Of a stretch of 14,029 nucleotides of DNA, positions 7,373 to 13,492 are shown piece after piece. The translations under genes were made by a program, and so were the position numbers. Source of the DNA: Betaproteobacteria bacterium (GTDB taxonomy: Bacteria > Pseudomonadota > Gammaproteobacteria > Burkholderiales > UBA9220); assembly GCA_020061285.1 (NCBI GenBank), contig JAGUYQ010000046.1:1-14029 (forward strand), read 5' to 3'. Every line of letters starts with the position of its first letter. The stretch's first letter is position 1. The notes beneath the pieces were generated by a model, which saw only the letters and a list, made by a program, of their open reading frames with translations, was not told the origin of the DNA and ran no database searches.

Positions 7373-7408
7373 AAAAAAATCCCTCGGCTGCCTGTTGACC
7401 AACCGAGG
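7373..7408 (-). terminator. Intrinsic terminator or attenuator upstream of dsrA, pointing toward dsrA
   Basis: On the minus strand CCTCGGTTG (7400-7408) pairs with CAGCCGAGG (7382-7390) in a 9-bp stem with one G-U pair and a 9-base loop. After G and A come seven T residues (7373-7379). This is a textbook intrinsic terminator and works only for transcription running leftward. No gene to its right in the window is on the minus strand, so it cannot end an ordinary gene. It either attenuates a dsrA leader transcript or insulates dsr from antisense transcription out of the divergent operon. It lies 153-188 bases upstream of the dsrA start. Confidence 0.75.
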
Positions 7409-7449
7409 AACTCCCGATGTCCCGCGCACCAGACCGGACACTTTCACGT

Positions 7450-7460
7450 ATCCTAGTCAA
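7450..7460 (-). promoter_or_regulatory. Weak candidate -10 region for a dsr leader transcript
   Basis: On the minus strand this stretch reads TTGACTAGGAT. TAGGAT at 7450-7455 could be a -10 element for an activator-dependent promoter, because the palindrome at 7479-7497 would then be centred about 45 bases upstream of the start, a usual place for an activator. There is no good -35 box. If real, the terminator at 7373-7408 would lie inside the leader. This is a guess from spacing. Confidence 0.2.
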
Positions 7461-7478
7461 ATAGCGCCCTCTCTGCAT

Positions 7479-7497
7479 ACTACCCATATGGGGTAGT
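7479..7497. promoter_or_regulatory. 19-bp palindrome, candidate operator between the divergent operons
   Basis: The sequence ACTACCCATATGGGGTAGT has perfect 7-base inverted arms around a 5-base centre. The core TACCCAT / TGGGGTA resembles the TACYNMT-type half-sites bound by NarL/FixJ-family response regulators, though the half-site spacing is one base rather than the usual two. It lies 259 bases upstream of dsrA and about 40-60 bases upstream of the plus-strand promoter at 7536-7563, so it could serve either direction. The palindrome is seen; the binding protein is inferred. Confidence 0.5.
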
Positions 7498-7535
7498 GCC
7501 GGCTTATCAAAAAAGGCTATCACCACCTCAGACCA

Positions 7536-7563
7536 TTGAAGAGCGGGCTGCCATGGTTATAAT
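7536..7563 (+). promoter_or_regulatory. Sigma70-type promoter for the divergent plus-strand operon
   Basis: TTGAAG (7536-7541) and TATAAT (7558-7563, a perfect -10) are separated by 16 bases. The expected start near 7570 gives a leader of about 90 bases before the ATG at 7662. This is the best promoter match I found in the window. Confidence 0.6.
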
Positions 7564-7567
7564 TCCC

Positions 7568-7643
7568 AAACCGACATGATAGTGACGAATTCCTATCTAG
7601 GCCAATACCCCTACTGGAGTATGCACTCCGGAACACACGGTTT
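7568..7643 (+). promoter_or_regulatory. Possible structured 5' leader of the plus-strand operon
   Basis: AAACCG (7568-7573), at the predicted transcript start, is complementary to CGGTTT (7638-7643) just before the ribosome-binding region. Between them GGAGT (7616-7620) and ACTCC (7625-7629) form a small hairpin with loop ATGC. The two together could fold most of the leader. The arms are short and chance pairing is possible. Confidence 0.25.
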
Positions 7644-7661
7644 AGAAAAGGCATTGCATAT

Positions 7662-7886
7662 ATGGATCAGGCAAACTCTCTGGACAAGTTCACCGGCCCT
7701 TTCGGCGGCCAGGAGATCGAATTGCAAAGCATCGACCACGAGGCCGGCTTCACCTCCCTGCGCCTGCGCATCCGGGAAGGCAAGCGATTCACTATTTTCG
7801 ACATCGACAAAATGACCGCCGAGCGCTGGGCGCGGACCATGCTGGAATGGGCCCAGCAGCAAAAAGACCTCGGACCCGCCGAATGA
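7662..7886 (+). CDS. Small uncharacterised protein (74 aa), first gene of the divergent operon
   Basis: I do not recognise this protein with confidence. It is 74 aa, without cysteines, without a signal peptide or membrane segment. The middle looks like a beta-rich segment (EIELQSIDHEAGFTSLRLRI, then KRFTIFDIDKM) and the C-terminus an amphipathic helix (AERWARTMLEWAQQQ). It is probably cytoplasmic. Support for its being a gene: a good promoter upstream, AAAAGG about ten bases before the ATG, GC-biased third positions like the neighbours, and a 4-base ATGA overlap with the next gene. The overlap suggests a coupled pair with the Cas6-like protein, for instance as a binding partner, but no function can be assigned. 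Confidence 0.8.
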   Translation: MDQANSLDKFTGPFGGQEIELQSIDHEAGFTSLRLRIREGKRFTIFDIDKMTAERWARTMLEWAQQQKDLGPAE

Positions 7887-8524
7887 CCAACGAATACTGG
7901 CCCGCCACGGACGACACTCCCGTCGTCGCCTCGTCGGTTGACGTGGTATTCCACCTCGACGGGCGGGAAATCCCCTTCGACCACGGCCATCTGCTGTGGG
8001 CCGAAATCGTCCGCGTCCTGCCCCGGTTGGCGGAAAAAACGGACATCGGGGTGCACCCCATCCGCGGCTCGGTGACGGAGAACCATACCATCATCCTGTC
8101 GCGGCGGGCCAACCTCGCCATCCGCGTCAAGCGGGAAGACGCCGGGGAGTTGCAAGGCCTTGGCGGCGCCACCTTGAACCTGGGCGGCTACAGCGTCACC
8201 GTCGGCGAATCCAAGACCAAGGAACTCGTGCCCTACGGCGCCATCCACGCCTACTACGTGACCACGGGCCACCGCGAGGAAGCCGACTTCGCCGCCGCCA
8301 TCCAGGAAGCGCTGAAGGAAAGGAACATCCCGTGCAGAATGGTGTGCGGCAAAGTGCACGTCCTGAAAACCGCAGGCGGAGAGGCCACATCCTACAGCCT
8401 GGCGTTGTACAATTTAACCGACGAGCAGTCCATCGCCATCCAGGAAACGGGGCTGGGACTGCATCGCGAACTGGGATGCGGGCTTTTCGTGCCCCACAAA
8501 TCCTTCGCCCCCGTGGGGGGATAG
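7883..8524 (+). CDS. Cas6/Cmx6-like RAMP-fold protein without a CRISPR array
   Basis: The 213-aa protein resembles the Cas6/Cmx6 family of CRISPR RNA-processing proteins. The N-terminus has the VDVVFHLDGREIPFDHGHLL pattern with histidines at 34 and 36, followed by VHPIRG. A middle SRRANLAIRV strand and a LNLGGYSVTVGESKTKELVP segment follow. The C-terminus has a glycine-rich loop with basic residues, GLGLHRELGCGLFVPHKSF (190-208), like the RNA-binding loop of RAMP proteins. Family assignment is from memory of such motifs and was not tested by a search. No CRISPR repeats or other cas genes are in the window. The ATG overlaps the stop of the upstream gene and has no clear ribosome-binding site, so translation is probably coupled. 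A role in binding or cutting dsr mRNA hairpins is inference. Loss of nuclease activity is possible. Confidence 0.7.
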   Translation: MTNEYWPATDDTPVVASSVDVVFHLDGREIPFDHGHLLWAEIVRVLPRLAEKTDIGVHPIRGSVTENHTIILSRRANLAIRVKREDAGELQGLGGATLNLGGYSVTVGESKTKELVPYGAIHAYYVTTGHREEADFAAAIQEALKERNIPCRMVCGKVHVLKTAGGEATSYSLALYNLTDEQSIAIQETGLGLHRELGCGLFVPHKSFAPVGG

Positions 8525-8537
8525 TTTTTCAAGGAGC

Positions 8538-8552
8538 GGCCGGCTACCGGCC
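8538..8552 (+). promoter_or_regulatory. Perfect inverted repeat between the Cas6-like gene and the rspA-like gene
   Basis: GGCCGG (8538-8543) and CCGGCC (8547-8552) flank CTA. The repeat can form a 6-bp hairpin 13 bases after the Cas6-like stop codon. No T-tract follows, so it is not a terminator. A strong AAGGAGG ribosome-binding site lies downstream at 8576-8582 and belongs to the next gene. The hairpin could be a processing site or stability element, or an operator; the sequence does not decide. Confidence 0.35.
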
Positions 8553-8589
8553 TAGTAATCAACTGGCAATTTAGCAAGGAGGAAACAAC

Positions 8590-8922
8590 ATGGGTTACGT
8601 CGTAAATGGCGCCGAACTGGAAACTGACGAAGAAGGCTTCCTGGTGGAACCGGATTACAGCGACGATGTGCCGCCGGTGATCGCCGAAGCCGAAGGCCTC
8701 AAGCTCACCGACGAGCACTGGCTGGTGATCAACTACATGCGCGACAAATACAAGGAAGACGGCCAGACCCCCAACTTCCGCAACATGTGCAAGGATTTCG
8801 ACGAAGAGCATCCCGGCACCGACTGGAAAAAGCATCTCTACACCCTGTTCCCGATGCAGCCCAACCGCCAGTCCGCCAAGGTTGCCGGACTGCCGAAACC
8901 CTTCGGCAAGGGCGGCTACTAA
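8590..8922 (+). CDS. rspA: DsrC/TusE-family protein lacking both functional cysteines (RspA type)
   Basis: The 110-aa protein is clearly homologous to the DsrC at 3275-3607. It shares ETDEEGFLV, the DEHWLVINYMRDKY helix, the LYTLFP segment and the C-terminal VAGLPKPFG. Both functional cysteines are gone: the position of DsrC Cys98 is Ala96 (RQSAKVAG), and the penultimate cysteine is replaced by Lys107 in a GKGGY tail. Its only cysteine (Cys67) is elsewhere. It therefore cannot carry sulfur in the DsrC manner. DsrC-family members without either cysteine have been named RspA (regulatory sulfur-related), and DsrC itself has been reported to bind DNA upstream of dsr genes, so a regulatory role is plausible. 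A very good ribosome-binding site (AAGGAGG) suggests strong translation. A terminator follows. Confidence 0.9.
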   Translation: MGYVVNGAELETDEEGFLVEPDYSDDVPPVIAEAEGLKLTDEHWLVINYMRDKYKEDGQTPNFRNMCKDFDEEHPGTDWKKHLYTLFPMQPNRQSAKVAGLPKPFGKGGY

Positions 8923-8939
8923 CCGGCCCTTCCCGTCAC

Positions 8940-8969
8940 AGCCGGAAACCGCCAGGTTTCCGGCTTTTT
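8940..8969 (+). terminator. Intrinsic terminator after the rspA-like gene
   Basis: AGCCGGAAACC (8940-8950) pairs perfectly with GGTTTCCGGCT (8955-8965) across a GCCA loop and runs into TTTTT, then CC and TTTT. It ends only 16 bases before the next gene's ATG (8986), so it may act as partial terminator or attenuator for the sulfurtransferase gene rather than a full operon end. Confidence 0.9.
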
Positions 8970-8985
8970 CCTTTTCTGGACGGCC

Positions 8986-9855
8986 ATGAAATTCACTACT
9001 CTCGTCAGCACCACCGAGCTCGCGGCCCATCTGGACGATCCGGAATGGATCGTGTTCGACTGCCGCACCACCCTGACCGATCCCGAGGCGGGACGCCGGG
9101 CTTATGCCCACGGCCACATTCCCGGCGCGCGCTACGCCCACCTGGACGAGGACCTGTCCTCCCCCATCACGGCAAGCACCGGCCGGCATCCCCTGCCCGA
9201 CCCGGACATCCTGGCGGAAAAACTGGGCCGATGGGGCGTCACCGCCGACACCCAGGTGGTGGCGTACGACGACAGCTTCGGCGCCATGGCGGTGCGCCTG
9301 TGGTGGCTGCTGCGCTGGCTCGGCCACGAGAAGGTCGCGCTGCTCGACGGCGGTTTCCCGAAATGGCACAACAAGGAACAACGGCCGATCACCGATACCC
9401 TGCCGGAAATCCACCCCGCCACCTTTCATGCCGCCCCCCACCGCGCCCTGTGGGCCGACGCCTCCCAGGTGGACGCCGCCCGCCAGGACGATCAGTGGAA
9501 GGTACTCGACGCCCGGCCCGAAATGCGCTTCACCGGCGACCGGGAGCCCCTGGACAAGGTGGCCGGCCACATCCCCGGCAGTTTCAACTGGCCCTTCGAG
9601 GAAAACCTCGACCTCGGCGGCACCTTTCTGCCCGCCGAGGAGCTGCGCGAAGCCTATCTCAACATCCTCGGCGACATTCCCCCCGGCCGCATCATCCACA
9701 GTTGCGGCTCAGGGGTCACCGCCTGTCACAACGTCCTGGCCATGGAGCACGCCGGCCTCTCCGGCTCCCTCCTCTACCCCGGCTCCTGGAGCGAGTGGAT
9801 CACCGATCCCGCGCGGCCGGTGGAAACCGGAGAAAGGGGATTGCTATGCGAATAA
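8986..9855 (+). CDS. Two-domain sulfurtransferase, 3-mercaptopyruvate sulfurtransferase type
   Basis: The 289-aa protein has two rhodanese domains (about 6-140 and 160-285). The C-terminal active loop is CGSGVTA with Cys240, the form typical of 3-mercaptopyruvate sulfurtransferases (SseA type) rather than the CRKGVT form of thiosulfate rhodanese. The inactive N-terminal domain shows the usual FDCRTTLTDPEAGRRAY and GHIPGARYAHLDEDLS motifs. It would transfer sulfur to a thiophilic acceptor in the cytoplasm. Next to dsr it could feed sulfane sulfur toward the relay, but a housekeeping role fits as well. A terminator sits 16 bases upstream of the ATG and I see no clear ribosome-binding site, so expression may be low or conditional. 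It overlaps the next gene by 10 bases. Confidence 0.92.
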   Translation: MKFTTLVSTTELAAHLDDPEWIVFDCRTTLTDPEAGRRAYAHGHIPGARYAHLDEDLSSPITASTGRHPLPDPDILAEKLGRWGVTADTQVVAYDDSFGAMAVRLWWLLRWLGHEKVALLDGGFPKWHNKEQRPITDTLPEIHPATFHAAPHRALWADASQVDAARQDDQWKVLDARPEMRFTGDREPLDKVAGHIPGSFNWPFEENLDLGGTFLPAEELREAYLNILGDIPPGRIIHSCGSGVTACHNVLAMEHAGLSGSLLYPGSWSEWITDPARPVETGERGLLCE

Positions 9856-10421
9856 AGACCCAATGGCACAACCAAGCCCACACCGGCGACAACTCCCAGT
9901 CCGCCAGCGTCGCGGCGCTCATCTGCTGGCGCCTGGCCTCCACCGCCATCGCCAACCTGCGCCAGGAAGACTACCGCATCACCGACCCGGCCCAAGGCTA
10001 CGCCATCATCGCGGAAATCCTCTACTTCCTGATCCAGCTTGCCGACCGCATGGCCTACGAGAAATTTCCCCTCAAACAGCGGACCGCCTTCGTCACCGCC
10101 CTGGCCAACCGGCTGGGTGAAATCCTCCATGACAACGTGCTCGACGTCCCCGGCGTGGACGTTTCCGCCGACTACAAGGGACAGTTCATCGCCCGCCTCA
10201 ACGAGCGGGCCGATGACTACGCCACTTTCGGTTATACTGAGGCCGGGCCGGATTTCGGTTTCGTCCGCTATCTCGGCCTGCGCATCATGGATCGGCTGCC
10301 GCAGCAGGACCGTAGCTGGATCGTTGACCAGATCATGGACATCGAGGTGCCGGAAATGGTCAAGACACTGAAAAAAGCCATAATCGAGCTTTTCCCGGAC
10401 AGCGGAGAATCCGAGGCCTGA
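9846..10421 (+). CDS. Uncharacterised all-helical protein (191 aa)
   Basis: I do not recognise this family. The 191-aa product has no signal peptide, and apart from Cys28 it has no cysteines. It looks like an all-helical cytoplasmic protein with several long amphipathic helices (for example SVAALICWRLASTAIANL, then YAIIAEILYFLIQLADRMAY) and an acidic C-terminus ending SGESEA. GAGAAAGGGGA lies just upstream of the ATG, inside the end of the sulfurtransferase gene, and the two genes overlap by 10 bases, so they are surely co-translated. The overlap links it to sulfur transfer or to a general thiol function; nothing in the sequence shows an enzyme active site. Confidence 0.8.
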   Translation: MRIKTQWHNQAHTGDNSQSASVAALICWRLASTAIANLRQEDYRITDPAQGYAIIAEILYFLIQLADRMAYEKFPLKQRTAFVTALANRLGEILHDNVLDVPGVDVSADYKGQFIARLNERADDYATFGYTEAGPDFGFVRYLGLRIMDRLPQQDRSWIVDQIMDIEVPEMVKTLKKAIIELFPDSGESEA

Positions 10422-10436
10422 GGCCGGCGGACCGCG

Positions 10437-10451
10437 CACGGAGTGTCCGTG
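10437..10451 (+). repeat. Short perfect inverted repeat before the histidine kinase gene
   Basis: CACGGA and TCCGTG flank GTG in the 56-base gap after the 191-aa protein gene. It could be a small hairpin or a binding site. No T-tract follows, so it is not a terminator. Confidence 0.3.
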
Positions 10452-10477
10452 GAGCGCCCTATTTCGAGGGGAGCTGG

Positions 10478-13400
10478 GTGGAGCAGAAGGCGATGAACGA
10501 GGCCGCGGCGACAGAGGAAAACGGCACCTCTCCCGTCCGCTGGCGCACCCATCTGGGCAAGCTGGCGGCGGGCGCCGTGCTGGCCGTATCCCTGGCCGTC
10601 ACCCTGGCTGGCTGGCGCTACACACTGGCCGCCGCCGAGCGTACCCGGCAGGAGCGCATCGACACCGAGGCGGCCGAAATCGTCGCCGCCCTTTCCCAGC
10701 GCATGACCGCCTATGAAGCCGTGTTGCGCGGCGGCATCGGCCTGTTCGTTTCCTCTCGCGAAGTGTCCCGCGCCGAGTGGCGCACCTACATCGCCAGCCT
10801 GCAACTGGACAAGGATTTCCCCGGCATCCAGGGCGTGGGGTTCTCCCAGCGCATCCTGCCCGGAGAAATGGCCGCCCACCTCCGCGCCGTCCGTGCCGAG
10901 GGCTTTCCCAACTACACCGTCAAACCGGAAGGGGAGCGCCCCGAGTACACCTCCACCCTCTATCTGGAACCCTTCGACTGGCGCAACCAGCGGGCCTTCG
11001 GCTACGACATGTTTTCGGAGCCGGTGCGCCGCCAAGCCATGGAACGGGCGCGGGATACGGGGAAAGCGGCCATCAGCGGCAAAGTCCTGCTGGTGCAGGA
11101 AACCGACGAGGATCGGCAGGCGGGCTTCCTCATGTACCTGCCCTTGTACGCCAAGGGGAAACCCACCGCCACCGTCGAACAGCGCCGCGCCGCCCTCACG
11201 GGCTATATCTATGCGGCATTCCGCATGGGCGACCTGATGCGCGGCGTCCTGCGCGACAAGCTGGAACGCTTCGACATCCACGTCTACGACGGCGACGATG
11301 CCAGCCCCGAGTCCCTGCTGTTCGACAACGACTTGTGCGGGGGGAAATACGACACCCATCCCCCCTTCACCGTCCGCCTCGATCTCCATGGCCACCACTG
11401 GACCCTTCAGGCCCGCCCCCTGGTCCCCTTCCTGGAGCAGGGCGATATCCACGCCCCCTACCTGGTGCTGGGGAGCGGCGCGCTGATCGGCCTGCTGCTC
11501 TTCGCCATCGCCTGGTTCCTCGCCACCAACCGGGAACGGGCCATCGCTGCCGCCCAGCACATGACCCAAGCCCTGCGGGAGAGCGAGACCCGCTACCGCC
11601 AGATGTTCCAGAACAATCTCTCGGTCAAGCTGCTGATCGACCCCCTGGACGGCGCCATCGTCGATGCCAACCCCGCCGCCGCCGACTTCTACGGCTACCC
11701 TCTGGAACAACTGAAGTCCATGCGCATCGACGAGATCAACGTTCTGCCACCGGAGGAGGTGCAGCGGGAAATGGCCCTGGCACGGGAGGAAAAGCGTCTT
11801 TATTTCCAGTTCCGCCACCGCCTGGCCGACGGAAAAATTCGCGACGTGGAAGTGTATAGCGGCCCCGTCGCCTTCGGCGGACTCACCCTGCTCCACTCCA
11901 TCGTCCACGACATCACCCAGCGCAAGGAGGCGGAACAGGCCCTGCGGGAGAGCGAAATCCGCCTGCGGGAAATCACCGCCACCCTGGCCGAGGGCCTCTA
12001 CGTCCTCGACGGGGACGGCCGCATCACCTTCAGCAACCCGGAAGCCCAGCGGCTTCTGGGATGGAGCCAGAAGGAACTGGAAGGGCGGGACGCCCACGGC
12101 CTGTTCCACCACCACCATGCCGACGGCACCCCCTACCCCAAGGAAAGCTGCACGCATCTCTCCACCACGCACCACGGGCACACCTGCCGCGAGCAGGAAG
12201 ACCAGTTCTGGCGCAAGGACGGCTCCCCCCTGCCGGTTTCCATCTCCGCCGCCCCCTTGGTGCGAAACGGCAGAATCGAGGGAACGGTGATCGCCTTCCA
12301 GGACGTCAGCGAACGGCTGGCGGTGCGCCGCCAGTTGGAGCAGACCCTGGCCGAACAGCGTGCCGTGCTGGGCGGCGTCATGGTGGGCATCGCCCTGCTG
12401 AAGAACCGCCGCTTCATCTGGGTGAACCGGCGCATGGAGGAGCTGACCGGCTACACCCAGGCGGAATTGACCGGCAAAACCTCCGCCCTGATCTATGGCC
12501 GTGACAGCGCCTTCGACGAAGTTGGCAACATCGCCTATCCCCTGATGACGGAAGGCCAGGTATTCCGTCGCGAATACCTGCTGCGGCGCAAGGACGGCAG
12601 CCAGTTCTGGGGCGAACTCACGGGCAACCTGCTGGACCACCGCCACCCCGAACTGGGTGCCATCTGGACGGTGCAGGACGTCACCCCGCGCAAGACCGCC
12701 GAGGAAAGCCTGAAGGCCCTCAACGAAACCCTGGAACAGAAGGTCAAGGAGGAAGTCTCCCGCAACCGGGAAAAGGACCACCTGCTGATCCAGCAGTCGC
12801 GCCTGGCAGCCATGGGGGAGATGATCGGCAACATCGCCCACCAATGGCGCCAGCCCCTCAACGCCCTCGGCCTGCTGCTGGCCAACATCCGCGATGCCTG
12901 GCAGTTCGGCGAACTGGACGAAGCCTACCTCGAGCAGGAAATGAAGGAAGGGCGGCGCATCATCAAAAGCATGTCCACCACCATCGACGACTTCCGCGAT
13001 TTCTTCCGCCCCGACCGGCAGAAAAGCCGTTTCAGCGCCGCCGCCGCCCTGCGGGAAACCCTCGCCCTGATCGAGTCCTCATTCAAGAACAACCAGATCA
13101 CGGTGGCCGTGGACGTCGAGCAGGACGGGAAAATCCTCGGCTTCCCCAACCAGTACGCCCAGGCGCTGCTGAACATCCTGGCCAACGCCAAGGACGCCCT
13201 GAAGGAACGCCACGTCGCCGACGGCCGGATTGCCATTCGGCTGACCGCGGAAAACGGTGAAATCCGGCTCGCCATCGAGGATAACGCCGGCGGCATTCCA
13301 CCGCAGATTGTGGACAAAATCTTCGACCCGTACTTCACCACACGGGAGAAAGGCACCGGCATCGGCCTGTACATGACGAAAATGATCATCGAGAAAAACA

Positions 13401-13492
13401 TGAACGGAAAAATCCTGGTGCAAAACACCGCACGGGGCGCACAATTCATCTTCGTCACACCCATGGCGACGGAAGAAGAGAAGCCCGCATGA
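10478..13492 (+). CDS. Membrane sensor histidine kinase, CHASE-PAS-PAS-PAS-HisKA-HATPase
   Basis: The 1004-aa protein is a two-component sensor. It has a first membrane segment at about 28-47, then an extracytoplasmic CHASE domain (GGIGLFVSSREVSRAEWRTY near 87-106, DFPGIQGVGFSQ). A second membrane segment follows at 328-348, then PAS domains starting near 373, 494 and 627, and a coiled coil (about 745-775). The phosphoacceptor His788 lies in NIAHQWRQPLNALG, followed by an ATPase domain with N box (NILANAKDAL near 900), D935 in DNAGGI and the G2 box GTGIGL from Gly959. The second PAS has a His/Cys-rich insert, common in this PAS type. The GTG start at 10478 is preferred because GAGGGGAG (10466-10473) lies four bases upstream; the ATG at 10493 is an alternative. 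No receiver domain is fused; the partner regulator overlaps its stop codon. The ligand is unknown. Confidence 0.93.
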   Translation: MEQKAMNEAAATEENGTSPVRWRTHLGKLAAGAVLAVSLAVTLAGWRYTLAAAERTRQERIDTEAAEIVAALSQRMTAYEAVLRGGIGLFVSSREVSRAEWRTYIASLQLDKDFPGIQGVGFSQRILPGEMAAHLRAVRAEGFPNYTVKPEGERPEYTSTLYLEPFDWRNQRAFGYDMFSEPVRRQAMERARDTGKAAISGKVLLVQETDEDRQAGFLMYLPLYAKGKPTATVEQRRAALTGYIYAAFRMGDLMRGVLRDKLERFDIHVYDGDDASPESLLFDNDLCGGKYDTHPPFTVRLDLHGHHWTLQARPLVPFLEQGDIHAPYLVLGSGALIGLLLFAIAWFLATNRERAIAAAQHMTQALRESETRYRQMFQNNLSVKLLIDPLDGAIVDANPAAADFYGYPLEQLKSMRIDEINVLPPEEVQREMALAREEKRLYFQFRHRLADGKIRDVEVYSGPVAFGGLTLLHSIVHDITQRKEAEQALRESEIRLREITATLAEGLYVLDGDGRITFSNPEAQRLLGWSQKELEGRDAHGLFHHHHADGTPYPKESCTHLSTTHHGHTCREQEDQFWRKDGSPLPVSISAAPLVRNGRIEGTVIAFQDVSERLAVRRQLEQTLAEQRAVLGGVMVGIALLKNRRFIWVNRRMEELTGYTQAELTGKTSALIYGRDSAFDEVGNIAYPLMTEGQVFRREYLLRRKDGSQFWGELTGNLLDHRHPELGAIWTVQDVTPRKTAEESLKALNETLEQKVKEEVSRNREKDHLLIQQSRLAAMGEMIGNIAHQWRQPLNALGLLLANIRDAWQFGELDEAYLEQEMKEGRRIIKSMSTTIDDFRDFFRPDRQKSRFSAAAALRETLALIESSFKNNQITVAVDVEQDGKILGFPNQYAQALLNILANAKDALKERHVADGRIAIRLTAENGEIRLAIEDNAGGIPPQIVDKIFDPYFTTREKGTGIGLYMTKMIIEKNMNGKILVQNTARGAQFIFVTPMATEEEKPA

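Noticed and set aside
7221..7378. Promoter for dsrA between the terminator-like hairpin and the dsrA start
   Set aside because: I looked for sigma70 and sigma54 elements on the minus strand and found no convincing pair. CTAAAACT and TGGCAT occur but lack a properly spaced partner. A promoter here is not excluded.
7254..7526. Small open frames in the divergent intergenic region on both strands
   Set aside because: They are rich in Arg, Pro and Ser, have no ribosome-binding sites and overlap the terminator, palindrome and stems.
7847..7882. Upstream in-frame extension of the Cas6-like protein (12 residues)
   Set aside because: The extension would overlap the 74-aa gene by 40 bases and adds only basic residues unlike the family N-terminus. 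ATG 7883 forms a standard ATGA overlap.
7883..8524. Possibility that this is part of a CRISPR-Cas locus
   Set aside because: There are no regularly spaced repeats, no Cascade or adaptation genes, and the neighbours on both sides are sulfur-metabolism or signalling genes.
12090..12215. His/Cys-rich insert in the second PAS domain of the kinase (FHHHHADGTPYP...SCTH...HTC) as a novel metal sensor
   Set aside because: This pattern of His, DGTPYP and Cys recurs in a common PAS subtype, so it is not unusual enough to report as new, although its function is not settled.
10268..12844. Long minus-strand open frame (858 codons) antisense to the histidine kinase gene
   Set aside because: The plus strand encodes clear CHASE, PAS and kinase motifs in the same region. 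The antisense product is low-complexity and resembles no family.
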